Of a stretch of 64,000 nt of DNA, positions 30,930 through 43,600 are shown one piece after another. The notes under the pieces were generated by a model. That model was not told the origin of the DNA. It saw only the letters and a program-made list of their open reading frames with translations, and ran no database searches. The stretch is from positions 1 to 64,000 of the forward strand of contig JALQPE010002608.1 of NCBI GenBank assembly GCA_030407315.1. Reading direction: 5' to 3'. Source of the DNA: Asparagopsis taxiformis (taxonomy: Eukaryota > Rhodophyta > Florideophyceae > Bonnemaisoniales > Bonnemaisoniaceae). The position numbers and the translations under genes were made by a program. Every line of letters begins with the position of its first letter. Positions within the stretch are counted from its first letter, which is position 1.

Positions 30930-31536
30930 CAGCGTAAATGTTAGGGCTAGAGAAGTAGAAGTTTTGCTCGAAAGTTTAATTGTGTGACGTAACGGCCTCG
31001 CTCCTAGTAACGCGCTGTGGTAAAAGACAGTTGTCCCCGAATCGAGATCCTGAGATATGCTGCTGCACTGCGCGAGATTTTGCACTCATCAATCTCATTT
31101 GGCTGTCGTTGCATGCGAACGCCAAGACAGATGAAAAGCTGCGGCCTCAGCTTAGCTGCAAGCAATTAATCAATTTCGAAAGGCAGTCAGTTGAAGTGAG
31201 ATATGCCTTTGCAACTAGCACTGCCTGCTTGTCCAACACTCCGAGAAGCCATGGTTGTGAAATTCATCGAAGATGACGTTTGGTGTGCGCCGTGCAGAAC
31301 GCAAACCTAACGTCATCTGCGATTAATTTGTAATCCTTTGCAAATCGTACCGTTGCTCTCTATATTCTGGGCAGTGGTTCTACAGCAGTGCAGGTATTCT
31401 TCATCGGAATGAATGCAGTTCCGTGAGAATAGCAACACATCGTGGGATATTCTATAAAATGAATGAACAGAAGTGTCATCAGTGCTATAAATCACCCTTA
31501 TGCAGATGGGTGATAGCATGGTTGTATGGATGCGCG
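30930..31536 (+). repeat. Left Harbinger terminal repeat, inner part
   Basis: Inverted match to 51663-51798 plus 39085-39555. It contains an internal hairpin, GATGACGTTTGG versus CCTAACGTCATC. The segment CTGCTGCACTGCGCGAG here is the uninterrupted form of the gypsy insertion site. Confidence 0.85.
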
Positions 31537-31721
31537 TTTGGAAAGGGTAGAATGAGGGAGAATCCAGATGAACCCATAATTTTCAATAGCACATAGGAAC
31601 ATGTTTACAAATACACTTTCAGATCCCGAATCCAATACAGCGCTCGTTATTCGGAAAGTTATAAGAGGCAAGCGAATGGAAGAGAAGAATATCTGGTTGT
31701 AGAGGGTACCATTGAATTGCG

Positions 31722-33242
31722 TTGGAGGGGACTGAAAGGAAGGCGTGGATTGACATGTACATGCTAATGACGGTGAAGGAGATGGAAAACTATGGAAAAC
31801 GCCAAATTAAGGTTTCTGACTTGGTAAACGAAGAACCTGGAGGACAGATTGAAAGTGAAGGACATTCGTATTGTACCAATCCTGTAGTACTGAATGAATC
31901 AAGAGGAAAGAAAACTGTTCAATATGCGGGATACTATGGTGAACCATATTTGTTTATGGATGAAGAAGTGCTGGACAATACTAATGATGGAATTGTATCT
32001 GTCAGGCAACCGAACCGACTCCATTGTCCACAAACGGAAGCATTAGACCAAATTGTGTTGCTCGTAAGCAGTCTCAGTGAATCTACAGCTGCAAACAGGA
32101 CTGTAAATTCAACTATACATTGTGCAGATGCTGGAGCTGTGATTCCAAGGGAAGCAGAAGAGGTTTTGGTTGTAAACGACGAAAGCGGTGTGGAATCGCT
32201 ACGAACCGTTGGAAATAAGCAGAAGCGTAAAAAACAGCGGCGTTTCAGCACAGAATTGGATGTTATACTTATGGAGGAAGTGTTGCACCAGAAAGCACAT
32301 GTCGCAAACCGTGGAAGAGCCATTGCTGCATTTGAGGGAGTGGCAAAAAGCCTCAATGGATCTGAGCTGTTCAGAGAGACTATCAAGGAAGACCTCGAGA
32401 TGAGGTCAAGCTTCAGAGGTAGAAACCGAAATAGAAGACTGGAAATGTGGAAAACGGATACAACTCATTGCAGAGATAGGTTTAATAACAACATGTCTCG
32501 CTTCGAGAAAGGAGATAACCCGGTAGACAGCGACGATTTAACGATTGAAAAATATCTCAGTTTGTGCAGCAAAATACGAGATGATATCAACCAGAAAAAG
32601 GCGGAAAGGAAAGACAGGCAGGAACGGGAAGAGAGGTGTCGAGAAGAGGTTGAAGCTGGAGGCTCAGAAGTTTGTGCAATGGCGATAACGAGACGCTCGC
32701 AGGCTGTCCAAAACATGATGGCACGGGACCATTCAATCGGAGAGCATTCTGCCGGCCCTCCAAGTCAAGAAATAATTGTCGACAATGAGGTCGATATAAC
32801 TCGCCGAAGAGGATTGAAACGGGGAAGGGAACAAGACGAGTTTTCCTCACTGTTCATAAGTATGGAAAACTTCCAAGCAAACCAATTGAGACTGTCAACA
32901 ATACAAGACGAGAGAGATGCAAAGAGACTCTCAATGGAAGCTGAAAATAACATAGCGGAAAGACAATATCGTGAGGACCGGCTGGCGCATGAAAGGGACA
33001 TCCTGCAGTTCGAGAGAGCAAAACATGAATCGCAGCAACAAAGTGGCAAGAAATCAGAAGCAGAAATAGATCTAGAATATAAGAAAATAGAGCTAGAGAA
33101 AGAGAAGCTTGCAGCACATGTAGCTCAGCAAAAAGCTGAACCTGACGAGAGAAAGCTGAGAGCTGCTGCTCAGGCAGCGCGAGAAGCTGCGGATGCCGAA
33201 GATCGTAAGGCCTTCCGAGATATCCTTATGCGCAAGCTGTAG
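31722..33242 (+). CDS. Myb/SANT-like DNA-binding accessory protein of the Harbinger element
   Basis: 506 residues, open. Residues 1-165 show no recognised domain. About 170-270 is a Lys/Arg-rich helical domain of the Myb/SANT-like type used by PIF/Harbinger accessory proteins: RRFSTELDVILMEEVL, GRAIAAFEGVAKSLN, RSSFRGRNR, then a DRFNNNM block. Such proteins bind subterminal DNA and import the transposase into the nucleus. A Glu/Lys/Arg-rich coiled coil fills about 385-506 and may support oligomerisation or transposase contact. It lies just inside the left terminal repeat and points toward the transposase, which is on the opposite strand. The family call rests on motif pattern and context. Confidence 0.7.
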   Translation: MEGTERKAWIDMYMLMTVKEMENYGKRQIKVSDLVNEEPGGQIESEGHSYCTNPVVLNESRGKKTVQYAGYYGEPYLFMDEEVLDNTNDGIVSVRQPNRLHCPQTEALDQIVLLVSSLSESTAANRTVNSTIHCADAGAVIPREAEEVLVVNDESGVESLRTVGNKQKRKKQRRFSTELDVILMEEVLHQKAHVANRGRAIAAFEGVAKSLNGSELFRETIKEDLEMRSSFRGRNRNRRLEMWKTDTTHCRDRFNNNMSRFEKGDNPVDSDDLTIEKYLSLCSKIRDDINQKKAERKDRQEREERCREEVEAGGSEVCAMAITRRSQAVQNMMARDHSIGEHSAGPPSQEIIVDNEVDITRRRGLKRGREQDEFSSLFISMENFQANQLRLSTIQDERDAKRLSMEAENNIAERQYREDRLAHERDILQFERAKHESQQQSGKKSEAEIDLEYKKIELEKEKLAAHVAQQKAEPDERKLRAAAQAAREAADAEDRKAFRDILMRKL

Positions 33243-33671
33243 GCTTAATGAAGGTTTTTTGGATTTCTTACATCGCATCTACCGTTTAGATCCCTTCGAT
33301 ACCTAAATAAACCCTTCTTGGAACCACCCTTCATCAGCATGTTTTGATTTCTCTTGTCATGACTGTAGTTCCTGGATGTAATTCCATTCAAACGCAGAAA
33401 ACGAACCAACTTCAGGCTTATGTTTTGTGAAATGCCATAACTTATACTTATAGCAGATAGATAAAATATTGAGTTTGGATCTGTATTCAAGAGGGGAAGG
33501 GAAGCTCACATACAAATTCATAAACCTGAAAGATGTTGAACTCAGCTAGAAGCGTATCCATCCAGTTTTTTTCCATACTAAACGCACTACGTTAAAGCTG
33601 TAAAAACATGTCGCGCAGTGATGAACGAAATCGGCAGTGCTTCATTGCGCCTCTCCTCATCATCCAGGTCG
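33243..33671. other. Spacer inside the Harbinger element
   Basis: No gene or repeat was recognised between the Myb/SANT-like gene and the captured V-ATPase fragment. Confidence 0.4.
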
Positions 33672-34997
33672 TCACGGACATTTACACTCCTGCAATAGGT
33701 GAACAAATTCAAATGAAAAGAGTGTTGAAGATACCCGTGTCTCGTTTAACTTTTTCACGCCATGACAAATCTGTTGACCAACATCTCGGAGAATGTCGAG
33801 TCTGTGAGAAGAACTGGAATACATGATTGCCTCAAGGTCATTTAGAAGATTTTTGCATTTGTTGAAAGCAGCCATCTGGCTTGCATGATCCTCTGGGACA
33901 GAGTAGCGGTTCGCATTGAACGCGTCACAAATCTTTGCTACTTTCATTCTGACCGCAGAACCGGAGAAGAAGACCATGAACACGCTCTTTTCAGTCTCCT
34001 CTTTGGTATCGGGATCAATAAGTTTCTCGTCGACATCGGCATAACGCACAATACAATTCCTGTGAGTTGCTCGGAACAGAATGTGCTCAAATTCGGAAAT
34101 TTTCCCTTGAGATAGTACCTGTAAAGAAAGACAGGAGGCTTGACTGGCTACGCTTCGTTTGATGTATACCTATTCCGGCACCAAAGGCAGACGGAGATGC
34201 ATCAGCATAGTCATCTACAACAATGGTAGGAGTATCTGATAGCGCAGATATCTTGTTCATCACATCTGAAATGAGTCCAGAACCGGGAACTTTCGTTGTA
34301 GCAGAGTTAGGAAGCGAAGGATCTTGAATTTGCGGAGCAGATCGGAAGAACTCTGCAGTACGCTCTAGGACACAGCGCAACTCAACGGTTTCGTTGTACT
34401 GGGAGGTAAGGGCTTCAGTGTTCCCGTTCATTTCTACCAAAGAATGCTCAAGACTTGCGAGGTGTGCATTAAGATCGTCAAGACGGAAAGTAGGCATGTT
34501 GCCTGGAGCATTTCAGGAAGAGGGGGCCTGAATTAAATTGGGGGTTCGGTCAATCTCTGATATGATGAAGCGGATGACACGCAGCATGTCATCACAGCGG
34601 CGAACATTATCGGAGAAGGTACGCTGAAATGAAGATTGATTTTCATTGAGGTCTTTGAATTGTCACAGGCCAAGCTCCCCAAGTTCATCAACAGTGTCGT
34701 GGGCTGCAGCGCGATCGAAATAGAGACGAACCAGAGTTATATATTCTGAGCGGAAGAGAGAACCGATCCTAGCTGTGCGTTGGCGACTAAATGAGGCGAA
34801 GGAATTCTTGCGAGAAAGCTTTTTTTTGGCTGATTACCGTCGCCATCGGTAAGTGATGAGAGGCGGAGGCCAGAGTTTGCTCGTCTGCCCAAAGAGGCCA
34901 AAGTTGTATATGGATCGCGCATTGTACCGGCAGTGGCCACCGCCGGGTTGCTGCTTCGGCGCCTCGTCTTGGGTATTAGCTCTGGCACTGTGGCCAA
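33672..34997 (-). pseudogene. Captured V-ATPase subunit a fragment (N-terminal part)
   Basis: Read on the minus strand, this segment has successive V-ATPase V0 subunit a landmarks in order, in changing frames: GSLFRSEYITLVRLYFDRAAAH, DELGELGL then QFKDLNENQSSFQRTF, RRCDDMLRVIRF, the MPTFRLDDLNAHLASLEHSL block, FFTGTISREN, then FEHILFRATHRN and the KSVFMVFFSGSA...KICDAFNANRY block. Frameshifts occur near 34785 and 34085, and stops near 34670 and 34510. Everything after the N-terminal cytosolic domain, including all membrane helices, is missing. In the cell, subunit a anchors the proton pump and forms the proton half-channels. This copy cannot do that and is a transduplicated relic inside the transposon. 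Confidence 0.85.
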
Positions 34998-35215
34998 AGA
35001 AGGACTGGGAGACTGAGCGCTTGGAGTGGACTGATAAGAAATGTGAAGAAGGATTAGCGGTTAGGCATGTAGCTATCTTAAGTTGCGGATAGGTACAACG
35101 CAGCAGCGATTATGTGGTTGTACCAATCTGTGTGGTGAATATGAGAATAACGTGACGAAGATATTGTCAGGCGTGACGGATCCAGAACTGAGCTGATCCG
35201 GTCACGGTCGGTATC
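34998..35215. promoter_or_regulatory. Captured intergenic region between divergent V-ATPase a and VPS13 starts
   Basis: About 220 bp lie between the 5' ends of the two captured, divergently oriented gene fragments. The host locus presumably has these genes head to head, so this would be its bidirectional promoter. That is inference; no promoter motif was assigned. Confidence 0.4.
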
Positions 35216-36934
35216 AGCTTTCGTGGGCGTCTGGCGCGGAGCTCTCGAACTCACTCATTTGTGCCTCCGTCCGGATGCACTGGCCGTTCTGTTCGAAACG
35301 CTAGGTCTCGATCTTCCCATCACCGTAACTGCAGGGTACATCGGGATTCTACGCCTTGAAGTGCCGTGGAAGACTTAGCGCTCTGCTCCTGCACGCATTT
35401 TTATGCATGACGTCACTGTCGTCGCTTCCCCAGTCACTGACGGTGACCAGACCGCCCTTGAACTTCGTGAGCGTCGCCTCAAAGCAGCAAAGCTCGCCAC
35501 AGATGGAGCTGTCCGTGATGCAAAGTCCTCTGTGCGCTCGGCTGATTCCTCCGATCCTTCCACTGCTGCTGATGATACCGCATTCTATGCCAATGACGCG
35601 CTACCAACTTCTAGTCGTGTCGCCCGTTGGGGCTGGCGATTCACATGCAGGGTGGTCACCGAAATTGTCGACAATATTCAAATCGACGTCGAAAATGTCG
35701 TCATTCAATACGAAGATGCAAGTAGCGTCCGAGACAGGCCTTATACTGCGACCCTTGGAATGGATTCTCTTCGTGTATATTCTACAAATCATCTCTGGAA
35801 ACCAGTTTTCATTGAAGATTCATCCTCTCCAATTGTACATAAAGTACTTTATATGCGTGGCTAGGTTTTAAACTGGGAGCCGGGAAATTCTAGTAATGAT
35901 TTAAAGTCATGGATTCTTGACCCAAATTCGACAAGAAGAAGAGGTCAATGGGCTGGTCTCGTTCGAGAATGTTCCCGACAAGCTATTGAACCAATGGACG
36001 GTGAATTGCGACTTGCCATTACTAAAAGCCCTGCATTGGCATATGCTTTGCCTGGAAGAGATGAAAAGCTCAAAGCCCTCAAGCATCTTCCCCGTGTACA
36101 GATGGACCTCCACTTCCCAGATGTCAAAATTGTTCTGGACGACTTTCAATACCATACTCTTTTATCCACTATCATGTATTTATCTGATATCAACCGCAAG
36201 GTACGTCCTAAAACGGCCACACGTCGATGTTTTTGGGCTTTGGATCGCCTGCTTCCTCGTTTCAAGCAATGCCTAGAAGCTGCCTTGCGATTTAATGCAG
36301 AAGGGATGCGAAAACACCGCGAAACACGCGATGCTTATGTTGCAGCAAGAAATGTTGTTGTTGCTGCGCGACGTAATAGTTTAGCGGAACCTGCTGCCGA
36401 GGCTGCAATTGTAGAAAAATTTGAGACAGAACTTCTTTTCCAGGATATGTTTCTTTTCCGGGATCTTGCTGACCGCAAACTTAACAACAAGGCACCTTTC
36501 ACCAATACGGCAGCTGCAAGTTCATCAAAATTTCGGTCTCTGTTCACTCGGGCTACCCGACAAGATGCGGAAACACCTGTATCGATCACAAATGAACATC
36601 CCGATGACACTGCTGCGCAGCGTACGGGAAGTCAAGAAGACGTCAGTGCGCTTGTTCCAGATATACCATCTCGTCCTCAGCAACGAATTACAATGGATTT
36701 GTAATCAAATTTTGCATCATCAGCGCTCCCTGAACAAACCAAACGCGTGCCCGAACTTCATTCGGGCCAGGCGCTGGGAAAGTCATCCACTAATTCTGAA
36801 AGCAGTAACGAGGATGAGGTTGTTCCCAACTTTCGAATGGGATTCCTGCCGGGTAGAGGATCAATAGAGCTGAAGGAAGGCAAACAATTTGAGTATAGCG
36901 GTATTGTGATCCGATCCATCAAACCTATGAAATG
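35216..36934 (+). pseudogene. Captured VPS13 (chorein) N-terminal fragment
   Basis: The + strand has VPS13 N-terminal landmarks in order: VWRGALELTHLCLRPDAL, LGLDLPITVTAGYIGILRL and VPWKT; then, after a one-base frameshift near 35380, SAPARIFMHDVTVV. The VTEIVDNIQIDVENVVIQYED block and SLRVYSTNHLW follow (35403-35864). After another break comes the frame at 35994-36704 with LHFPDVKIVLDDFQYHTLL and RPKTATRRCFWAL. VPS13 is a very long bridge-like lipid-transfer protein, and only its first few hundred residues are here. The breaks make it a pseudogene. It is divergent from the V-ATPase fragment, so both probably came from one captured host segment. Confidence 0.82.
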
Positions 36935-37034
36935 AATCGAAAGTAAAATTTCATCATGGACGTCAGATTGTGATGCTAGAGCTTTACATTTTCACTATGT
37001 TTCCATTAGTTTTGTCTACCAGCACAGATTTGTA

Positions 37035-39000
37035 CTAATCACTCATCGAAATGTACTCTTCTATGGTGGGGGGGCTACAATCGAAGTATAGACTTGTTTG
37101 TGATCCATATATGCAGGTATGGAAGTTAGTCAAAACACATGCACATATGTACCAAAGTCCAACCGGAGACATTCCCACTCGCAATTTGCGCGGATAGTCT
37201 AAATGCGTGAAGTATTTCTTCACTTCATGAAACGCCCATTCTACAGTTATGCGCGCGGAAGCCATTCTTTTGTTGAATAGTGCTTCCTCCTCAAAGATAT
37301 ATGGCTGCCGAATGTGGTGCAATTTATGCCGCTAACGCGAACGCGGGTTGAGGCGATATCGACGAGTTGAGTCCGCGTGCATCCGCGCTGAGTTAGTTAG
37401 TAAGCGAGCGTACGCGTGGCGAACTGATTACGTGTCACGGTGCACCTGCGCGAACGCGTGCGATTGCGAACCCGGCGCCACGTGTAGCGATTTCGACGAA
37501 TTTCCCTTTATTTCCCCTTTTTGGGTTTTTTATGACGAAAGTCTTTTTCCCAAATATTTCCCTTTTTGCGTGCGAGCGAGCGGCCGCCGGCCGGCCACGG
37601 TAGGACAGCCTGTCCTTTAGTAGTTAGCTATTAGTGGTCGTTCAGCTTCGCACCTTACCAATAAACAGTCAGCATCTTCGCAGCTACGAGTTAAGCGTTT
37701 AGCGAATCGCGAGGACCGATTGCGTTACAACGTTGCGTGCGGGTTGCTCACGATCGCCGACGTTCGCGTGCGCGCTGCGCATAAACCGATCGTCGAACCG
37801 CGTCGCACCGCGATAGCGCGCGTTGCGTCGCACGCCACCAGGCTAGGGATTTACGACCCCTGTGTGGATCGCGTTGCGCTCGAGTTTACTCGGTGATCTC
37901 ACCCTGAGATCACGGCTTGCGCCGGCCCGCGAATCCCGTGTTGCGATCGTTCCCTACGCGTTCCGCCGTTGTACCACCCGTTCGCCAGCGCGACCGAGCG
38001 ACGCGCGAACGCAAGTTCAACCAGCGCGTTACGGTTCACCTCGCCCTGACACGGCTGCAATTCTAGAACTCCTTTAGCGATCGCCACCCCGGCTGGTCCT
38101 ACACCGAAATCCTACCATCATATAAGGCCTCAAAACGTATGCTGAATCCGCATAAACATAGAATTGCCTTCCATGCACCATAAGCGATTGCTGAAGACTA
38201 TGTTCAAGTTCTGAATTGCGAAACAGAATAATATCATGACGGCGGCCTTCGATAGGACCAAATACGTTGAAAATAAGCCCATCTGGAAGCGTCATCGCTT
38301 GAAATTTAATACAATTTCGTCGTTTGTGGCCATTGTAAGTTTCTCTTTGCATGCTTCCCTTCGGCCTCGATATGTATATGTTAGTGGCATCTATAAAACC
38401 CACGCAGCTATCTAGTGGTGCCCCAGATTCATGAACCTTTGAAGCATACATATTATTTCTTTCCTGTATGAACGAAGAACAGAACGAGGTCACCAAAGTT
38501 TTGAATTCTTCATGAAATAGTTCCAGAGCAAAGTAGAATATCTCACATAGCGCTGTAGAAGATCTATGAAACTCTTTCTCGAGATCTCTCCAAATGCAAG
38601 GTGAGCTGAGACGTCGGAGCAGCAAACAGAATGCCTCTGTTCCAGTGGCTTTGGCTTTGTACTCCCCTCTCTCCGTTTTCAGAATAATTCCCTGCCAGCC
38701 CATTGCATATAGAATCCTGTTCAACTCCACCTTTCCAAATCTGAACCTTCGCAAGCATTCGAAGTCGTCAAGCTCATGTAAGTCGAATCTTCCAGCATAT
38801 ATTTTTGCCTTCCGCTCAAGACGGAGCATGTAATCAGAGTATTCTTCTGCAGCTGCCTTCAACATCATTGCCGAAATCATAGGCGCTTTCATGACACTAC
38901 ATGTTGTTACGGCCAAAAGGCAGGTCCCCGTCTTCGTTCTCGAACGGGAAACGGTATGTTGTCTTTGTGTACGAACTCGGGTCATTTTTTGATAGAACAC
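37035..39000 (-). pseudogene. Harbinger DDE_4-type transposase split by a solo LTR
   Basis: The frame from 39000 to 38109 and that from 37312 to 37035 join exactly in phase (389 codons) when the 791-bp LTR and one copy of its target duplication are removed. The first part contains GFIDATNIYISRPKG, the GHKRRNCIKFQAMTLPDG block, GRRHDIILFRNS and YADSAYVLRPY. The second contains FNKRMASARITVEWAFHEVKKYF and YGSQTS. These are the conserved blocks of the PIF/Harbinger nuclease, which cleaves the terminal repeats. The gene was intact when the LTR element landed, so loss of function came later. Confidence 0.9.
37313..38103. mobile_element. Solo LTR (791 bp) inside the Harbinger transposase gene
   Basis: Begins TGTGGTGC, ends GGTCCTACA, and is flanked by the duplication CCGAA (37308-37312 and 38104-38108). 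The sequence is rich in CG dinucleotides and has no coding motifs. It differs from the solo LTR at 28222 and from the gypsy LTRs, so it represents a third LTR family. Confidence 0.9.
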
Positions 39001-39084
39001 TTTTCTTCCCCGTGTTCATCAACTGCTCTTTCGTTCACGACCAGGGTCTTCATTTCCAAACATTTATACCCAATGTATCCCAAC

Positions 39085-39555
39085 CGCGCATCCATACAAC
39101 CATGCTATCACCCATCTGCATAAGGGTGATTTATAGCACTGATGACACTTCTGCTCATTCATTTTATAGAATATCCCACGATGTGTTGCTATTCTCACGG
39201 AACTGCATTCATTCCGATGAAGAATACCTGCACTGCTGTAGAACCACTGCCCAGAATATAGAGAGCAACGGTACGATTTGCAAAGGATTACAAATTAATC
39301 GCAGATGACGTTAGGTTTGCGTTCTGCACGGCGCACACCAAACGTCATCTTCGATGAATTTCACAACCATGGCTTCTCGGAGTGCTGGACAAGCAGGCAG
39401 TGCTAGTTGCAAATGCATGTCTCACTTCAACTGACTGCCTTTCGAAATTGATTAATTGCTTGCAGCTAAGCTGAGGCCGCAGCTTTTCATCTGTCTTGGC
39501 GTTCGCATGCAACGACAGCCAAATGAGATTGATGAGTGCAAAATCTCGCGCAGTG
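39085..39555 (-). repeat. Right Harbinger terminal repeat, inner part
   Basis: Inverted match to the left terminus (31536 back to about 31066). It is cut by the gypsy element at CAGTG and continues at 51663. Confidence 0.85.
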
Positions 39556-40212
39556 TGTAGTAGGTAGAAAATCCGCAAAGCGGCAAAACCACCCTACAGG
39601 TGTCCCGAGTTTCGGTAGCGTGGTAGAGCAAGCGAATCTTGCGTCAACCGCCAATGGCGAGTATACCACGAATGGTCTTCCGGTAATGCCGGGTGAAGGA
39701 TGGGGGTGCTCACGCACGGAGTGCGTATTGATGGAGCAGAAAGACGTAACCCGTCGAGCTGTATAGCTAAAGCTAATTCGTCCTAGAAGGATAGAAAAGA
39801 GCGATGCAAACACTGTTCAGTGGAGTCGTAAATTCCACGTGAGTTTACGTTACCTCTAAAAGGTTAAGCACTCTGGCTAATCCAGAGGCGTTTTATACTA
39901 GTCTAAGTTACTGTAAACATTTAGGGTAGGTAGACAGTTAGGAATAAATATCCTTATCACCAATCAGATCCCTGATTATGGTGACTGCGGAAGCCCGCGA
40001 GATCACCAACTGTTAGTGTTACAGTGTAAAGTTAGCTGAGTCAGCTTAGTTAAAATTTGCCCCTTGTGGGGTCTTTAATTGTCCCAGTGGGTCCATTCCC
40101 TTGACTTGGGCGAGATACAGCGAGGCTGTTTCTATTGGTCAGTCCCGACCCGGGGTCATCCAATAGGATGTTGACACGACCCCACCAGGGCAGACCACCG
40201 CGTGGTATGACA
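39556..40212 (-). repeat. Gypsy LTR (3' in sense orientation)
   Basis: 657 bp, TGTAGTAGG...GGTATGACA. Its partner at 50998-51657 is 3 bp longer because of one small insertion. Confidence 0.95.
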
Positions 40213-40224
40213 TCGCCCCCTCCT
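40213..40224 (-). other. Polypurine tract
   Basis: The minus-strand sequence AGGAGGGGGCGA lies immediately before the 3' LTR, the position expected for the plus-strand primer of reverse transcription. Confidence 0.7.
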
Positions 40225-40688
40225 AAGCCAATTGTCGTCCCGACAATTCCAAAAATCTACTGATTTTAAATTCCCAAATTATTTCCACCGCCGTGGCCGG
40301 CCAACCGGATAAAAATTTTGACCGCCAAAATTTGGCTGATATTTACCCGTGCACACGGTTCCACTCCCGAGCGTCCCTCATCATCTGAGTAACGACCTTT
40401 CAGGTTTGCGTCCTTTCACCGGCTTTGCCGTGTTGTCCAACCTTGTTCTCCCTCCGGTCCTGCCGGTTTGCGAAGCGATCTCGCCTGGCGATTCAAGTCT
40501 TGTGCCTCGCTGAGGTTTGCGCGCGTGATACGCGATTTTTCTTGCGTTAAGGGTAATACCCGCCTTGCGTTCTTCCGCGGCGTCCCTTCGGGATTCAAGC
40601 AAGACCTCACGCCTGTGGCGACCGTACGACTTGTCTGTTGCGTTGCTTCTGACTCCAGTGGAGTATTTAAGGACTGCTGTTACTCAGC
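40225..40688. other. Gypsy 3' non-coding region
   Basis: No domain is visible. If the antisense ORF is expressed, its promoter and leader would lie here, just inside the LTR. Confidence 0.4.
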
Positions 40689-43600
40689 ATGGTCGATCGC
40701 ATTAACAGCCCGACAGGCAACATGCCAACACGTTCTACGCGGGCGGCTTCCCGCCGTCCAACCACCCGCCATCAGGCGTCGCGCGCACCTTCGACTCCAA
40801 CCCCGGCGACGCCGACAACTAACCCTTCCGCTTCCGCTGCTGGCGTTCCAGCTTCTTCTTCTCAACCACCGGATTCCGGTTCAACCTGCGAAGTTCGCAG
40901 GCTAAACCCTCTACAGGGACTGGTCAAGAACAGGCGAAGACACCTTCGGCCGCTCACCGTCCGCCGAGTCCCTCACCTGAGGTTACGCCTCGTAAAGACA
41001 ATCCCGGTAAACCGGTTGTGCTGCCTTCGGTAGTTCCGCCCCCAAGTGACCCTCATCCTGAGGTAGAAGAAGTCGAAGTTCAACGGGATACCCCGCGTTC
41101 ACCGCCATCGGACAAGCAAGGGACTCCCCAGCCTTCGCGCCGCACGCCGGAACCGGCAGAAATTATCGTTGACGCTGCTGTGGCTTCGCAGCCCAGTTCG
41201 ACCCCCGCAACCTCTGCCGCTCCTGCTGTCACAGGCCGTTACATCGTTCCCCGTCCATCGGAGTATCCGGATCCTTATGCGAAACCTCGCTCGTCCACAC
41301 GGAATCCCGTTACGGCTGAGCCGGTTAAGTCCAAGAATCCTTATGAGGACTTATACAGCCGTAATCGGCAATTCATCATCGATGCGCGAAACCGCAAGGC
41401 GGCCGAAGAAGCGGGTCGCGGGCTGGTTGCCAGCAATTCGACGCGAGCCGCGTATGGGTCCGGTGGATATAAGACGGTGCAACCGCAAGGAAGACAAGGT
41501 CAGTTGGTAGATCCGTACCAAAAACCAGCTCCTGCTGTTACGGCTGCGCCGACTTATTCATCGCCCAAGCGGGTTCCGGCTCCTTCCGCCGATTGGCGTC
41601 GCGAAGGCGAATTTTATCCTTCGAATGCTTCGGAGCTCATGGTCTTTGACTCACATGAGTTGCCTTTTTCAAGGTATTTGAGAGCTCCGTGGGAGTATTA
41701 CCCTTTTGCACGCCTGCCCCTACGGGAGTTTTTAAGCGAGGACGTTACCGACTTGCGTCGAGACCTCCGTCTCATGGCAGGTGTTAAACACCGTGATACT
41801 CATGCGCTGCATAACAGCTGGTCGGCTTATGCCCAATTGCCGTCGTGTCGGCCGATGCGACATTTCCGTGTACCACACACGTTGCTGTGCGACCGTACCT
41901 TTCTTCTTCACCCAGGCGATGCCTTGTACGTTGAGCGGATGAACCGTCGATTGTTCGAGTCACACTCGGATCAAGGGAGCGTTCCCGACTTACCTATCGT
42001 TAGGTCAAGATGGTTTGCGTATCCGCCCCGCCCGGATACCGGTATGTTGGAACATCACATGCGTGTACACGCGCGTCACCTAGCCCGGACTACCGGTTTG
42101 CAAGTGTCGTCACTTGACTACCGAGTGTTCGGTTACCGAGCTAATCGGAGCATAGACCATCGCCCTGCGAACTTGGTGGTACCTACAGCAGAGCTGAATT
42201 CGACGTTGGAAGATCCCCGATGGGAAGGCGAGAACTCACCGCCCTTGTGTTTGCCCATTGGGGATACACCAGCGATGCTGTATTTCCACAGTGTGGTAGA
42301 GGCGGATCCCCGTCCTTGGGTGAAGCCTCGGTATTTGGACTATGTCCTGTTAGAGCGAGAGCTCATGATTGGTTTGGAATTGGCTCGTCTCGTAGAGACT
42401 AGAGGGTTCCTCCCGGTATTGGCCAAACACTTGGCAGAGTCGGCTATCACGACGTGGAAGACATTCCATGAGATGCCGTTATCACCGGTTGTACCGAAGA
42501 CGCGTAGCGTAGATGTGAAGGTTATCATCGACCTCCTCGAGGCTTCTTACAAGACCACCGATGGTATAGAGGAGATTGCTTGTACAATCGAAGGCGTTGC
42601 GCCCGAGAAGATCTTCCTTTACTCGCATCCGAGTTTGCCCTTCAAACCGGCGAAGGCCGCGGCGTATACTACCCGGGACGGGACTGTGGTTGAGACTCCT
42701 CCGTTTCGTCGGGACGGTGAATTTGCCGAGGACGGCTATCTTACGGTCGACCCGCCAAGTTACTCCGACGGAGATTTGGAGGACTACATGTACAAACCCG
42801 AACGGGAGATGCACGTTCCACGCCCTGGGCGTTCGACACCTGCTGGTCATTATCGTCCAGCCGATTCCGGCGTCTCTCCTCATCCAACTGCTCCTGTAGA
42901 GCCAGCTTCTTACGAAGCGATGGAACCCCCGGCAGTTGTCCCTCCACCAGCCCCACTGGATCTTTCTCGCTCTACCCGTCCGGGTCTTCCGGCTTCTACG
43001 GCAGCGCCGTTTCTGTCACCAGACCGTCAATCCGGTCAGTCACTCGAGGATGACGGTACGGTCGGTCGTGCTACCGCTCGCGCGGATGTTCTTGGATCCA
43101 GTTTGTCTGCGGCGCAGTTATTATCGGTTACGAATGTGCGCCAATTGGCGGATAGTCTTGGTGATGGCCAACTTTCGTCGGTGTTTCATCCACGGGATGA
43201 CGGTTACCCCGTTCGCAATGCGTTGGATACTTTGGCGTTAACGTGTGTCACGTTGGGTACTCGGTACAAGGAAAGTCGCGAGCGACGGGATGCTGCAGTA
43301 ACGCGCTATCGCGCAGAGCGTACAGGTCGCCGCTTAGCGGAAGAGAAGGTGTCAAAATTGGAAAAGGACTTAACTGCGAGGCAGAAGACGTTCGATGAAC
43401 TAGTGACAAGAGTCCGAGAGCTTGAGGAAGAATTGCGCTTAGCGCGTAGGCGCATACCGCATGAGCGGGGTAGGGATACGACACAAGCCCTGGAGACTCC
43501 AGCTAGTATTCAACCTCGAGGAGGGATATCCGGTCGTCGTCGGGATCGTTCTCCCGCTGAGCGCGACGATGGTCGAAATGTCCGCCCCCGGCGCGCTTCT

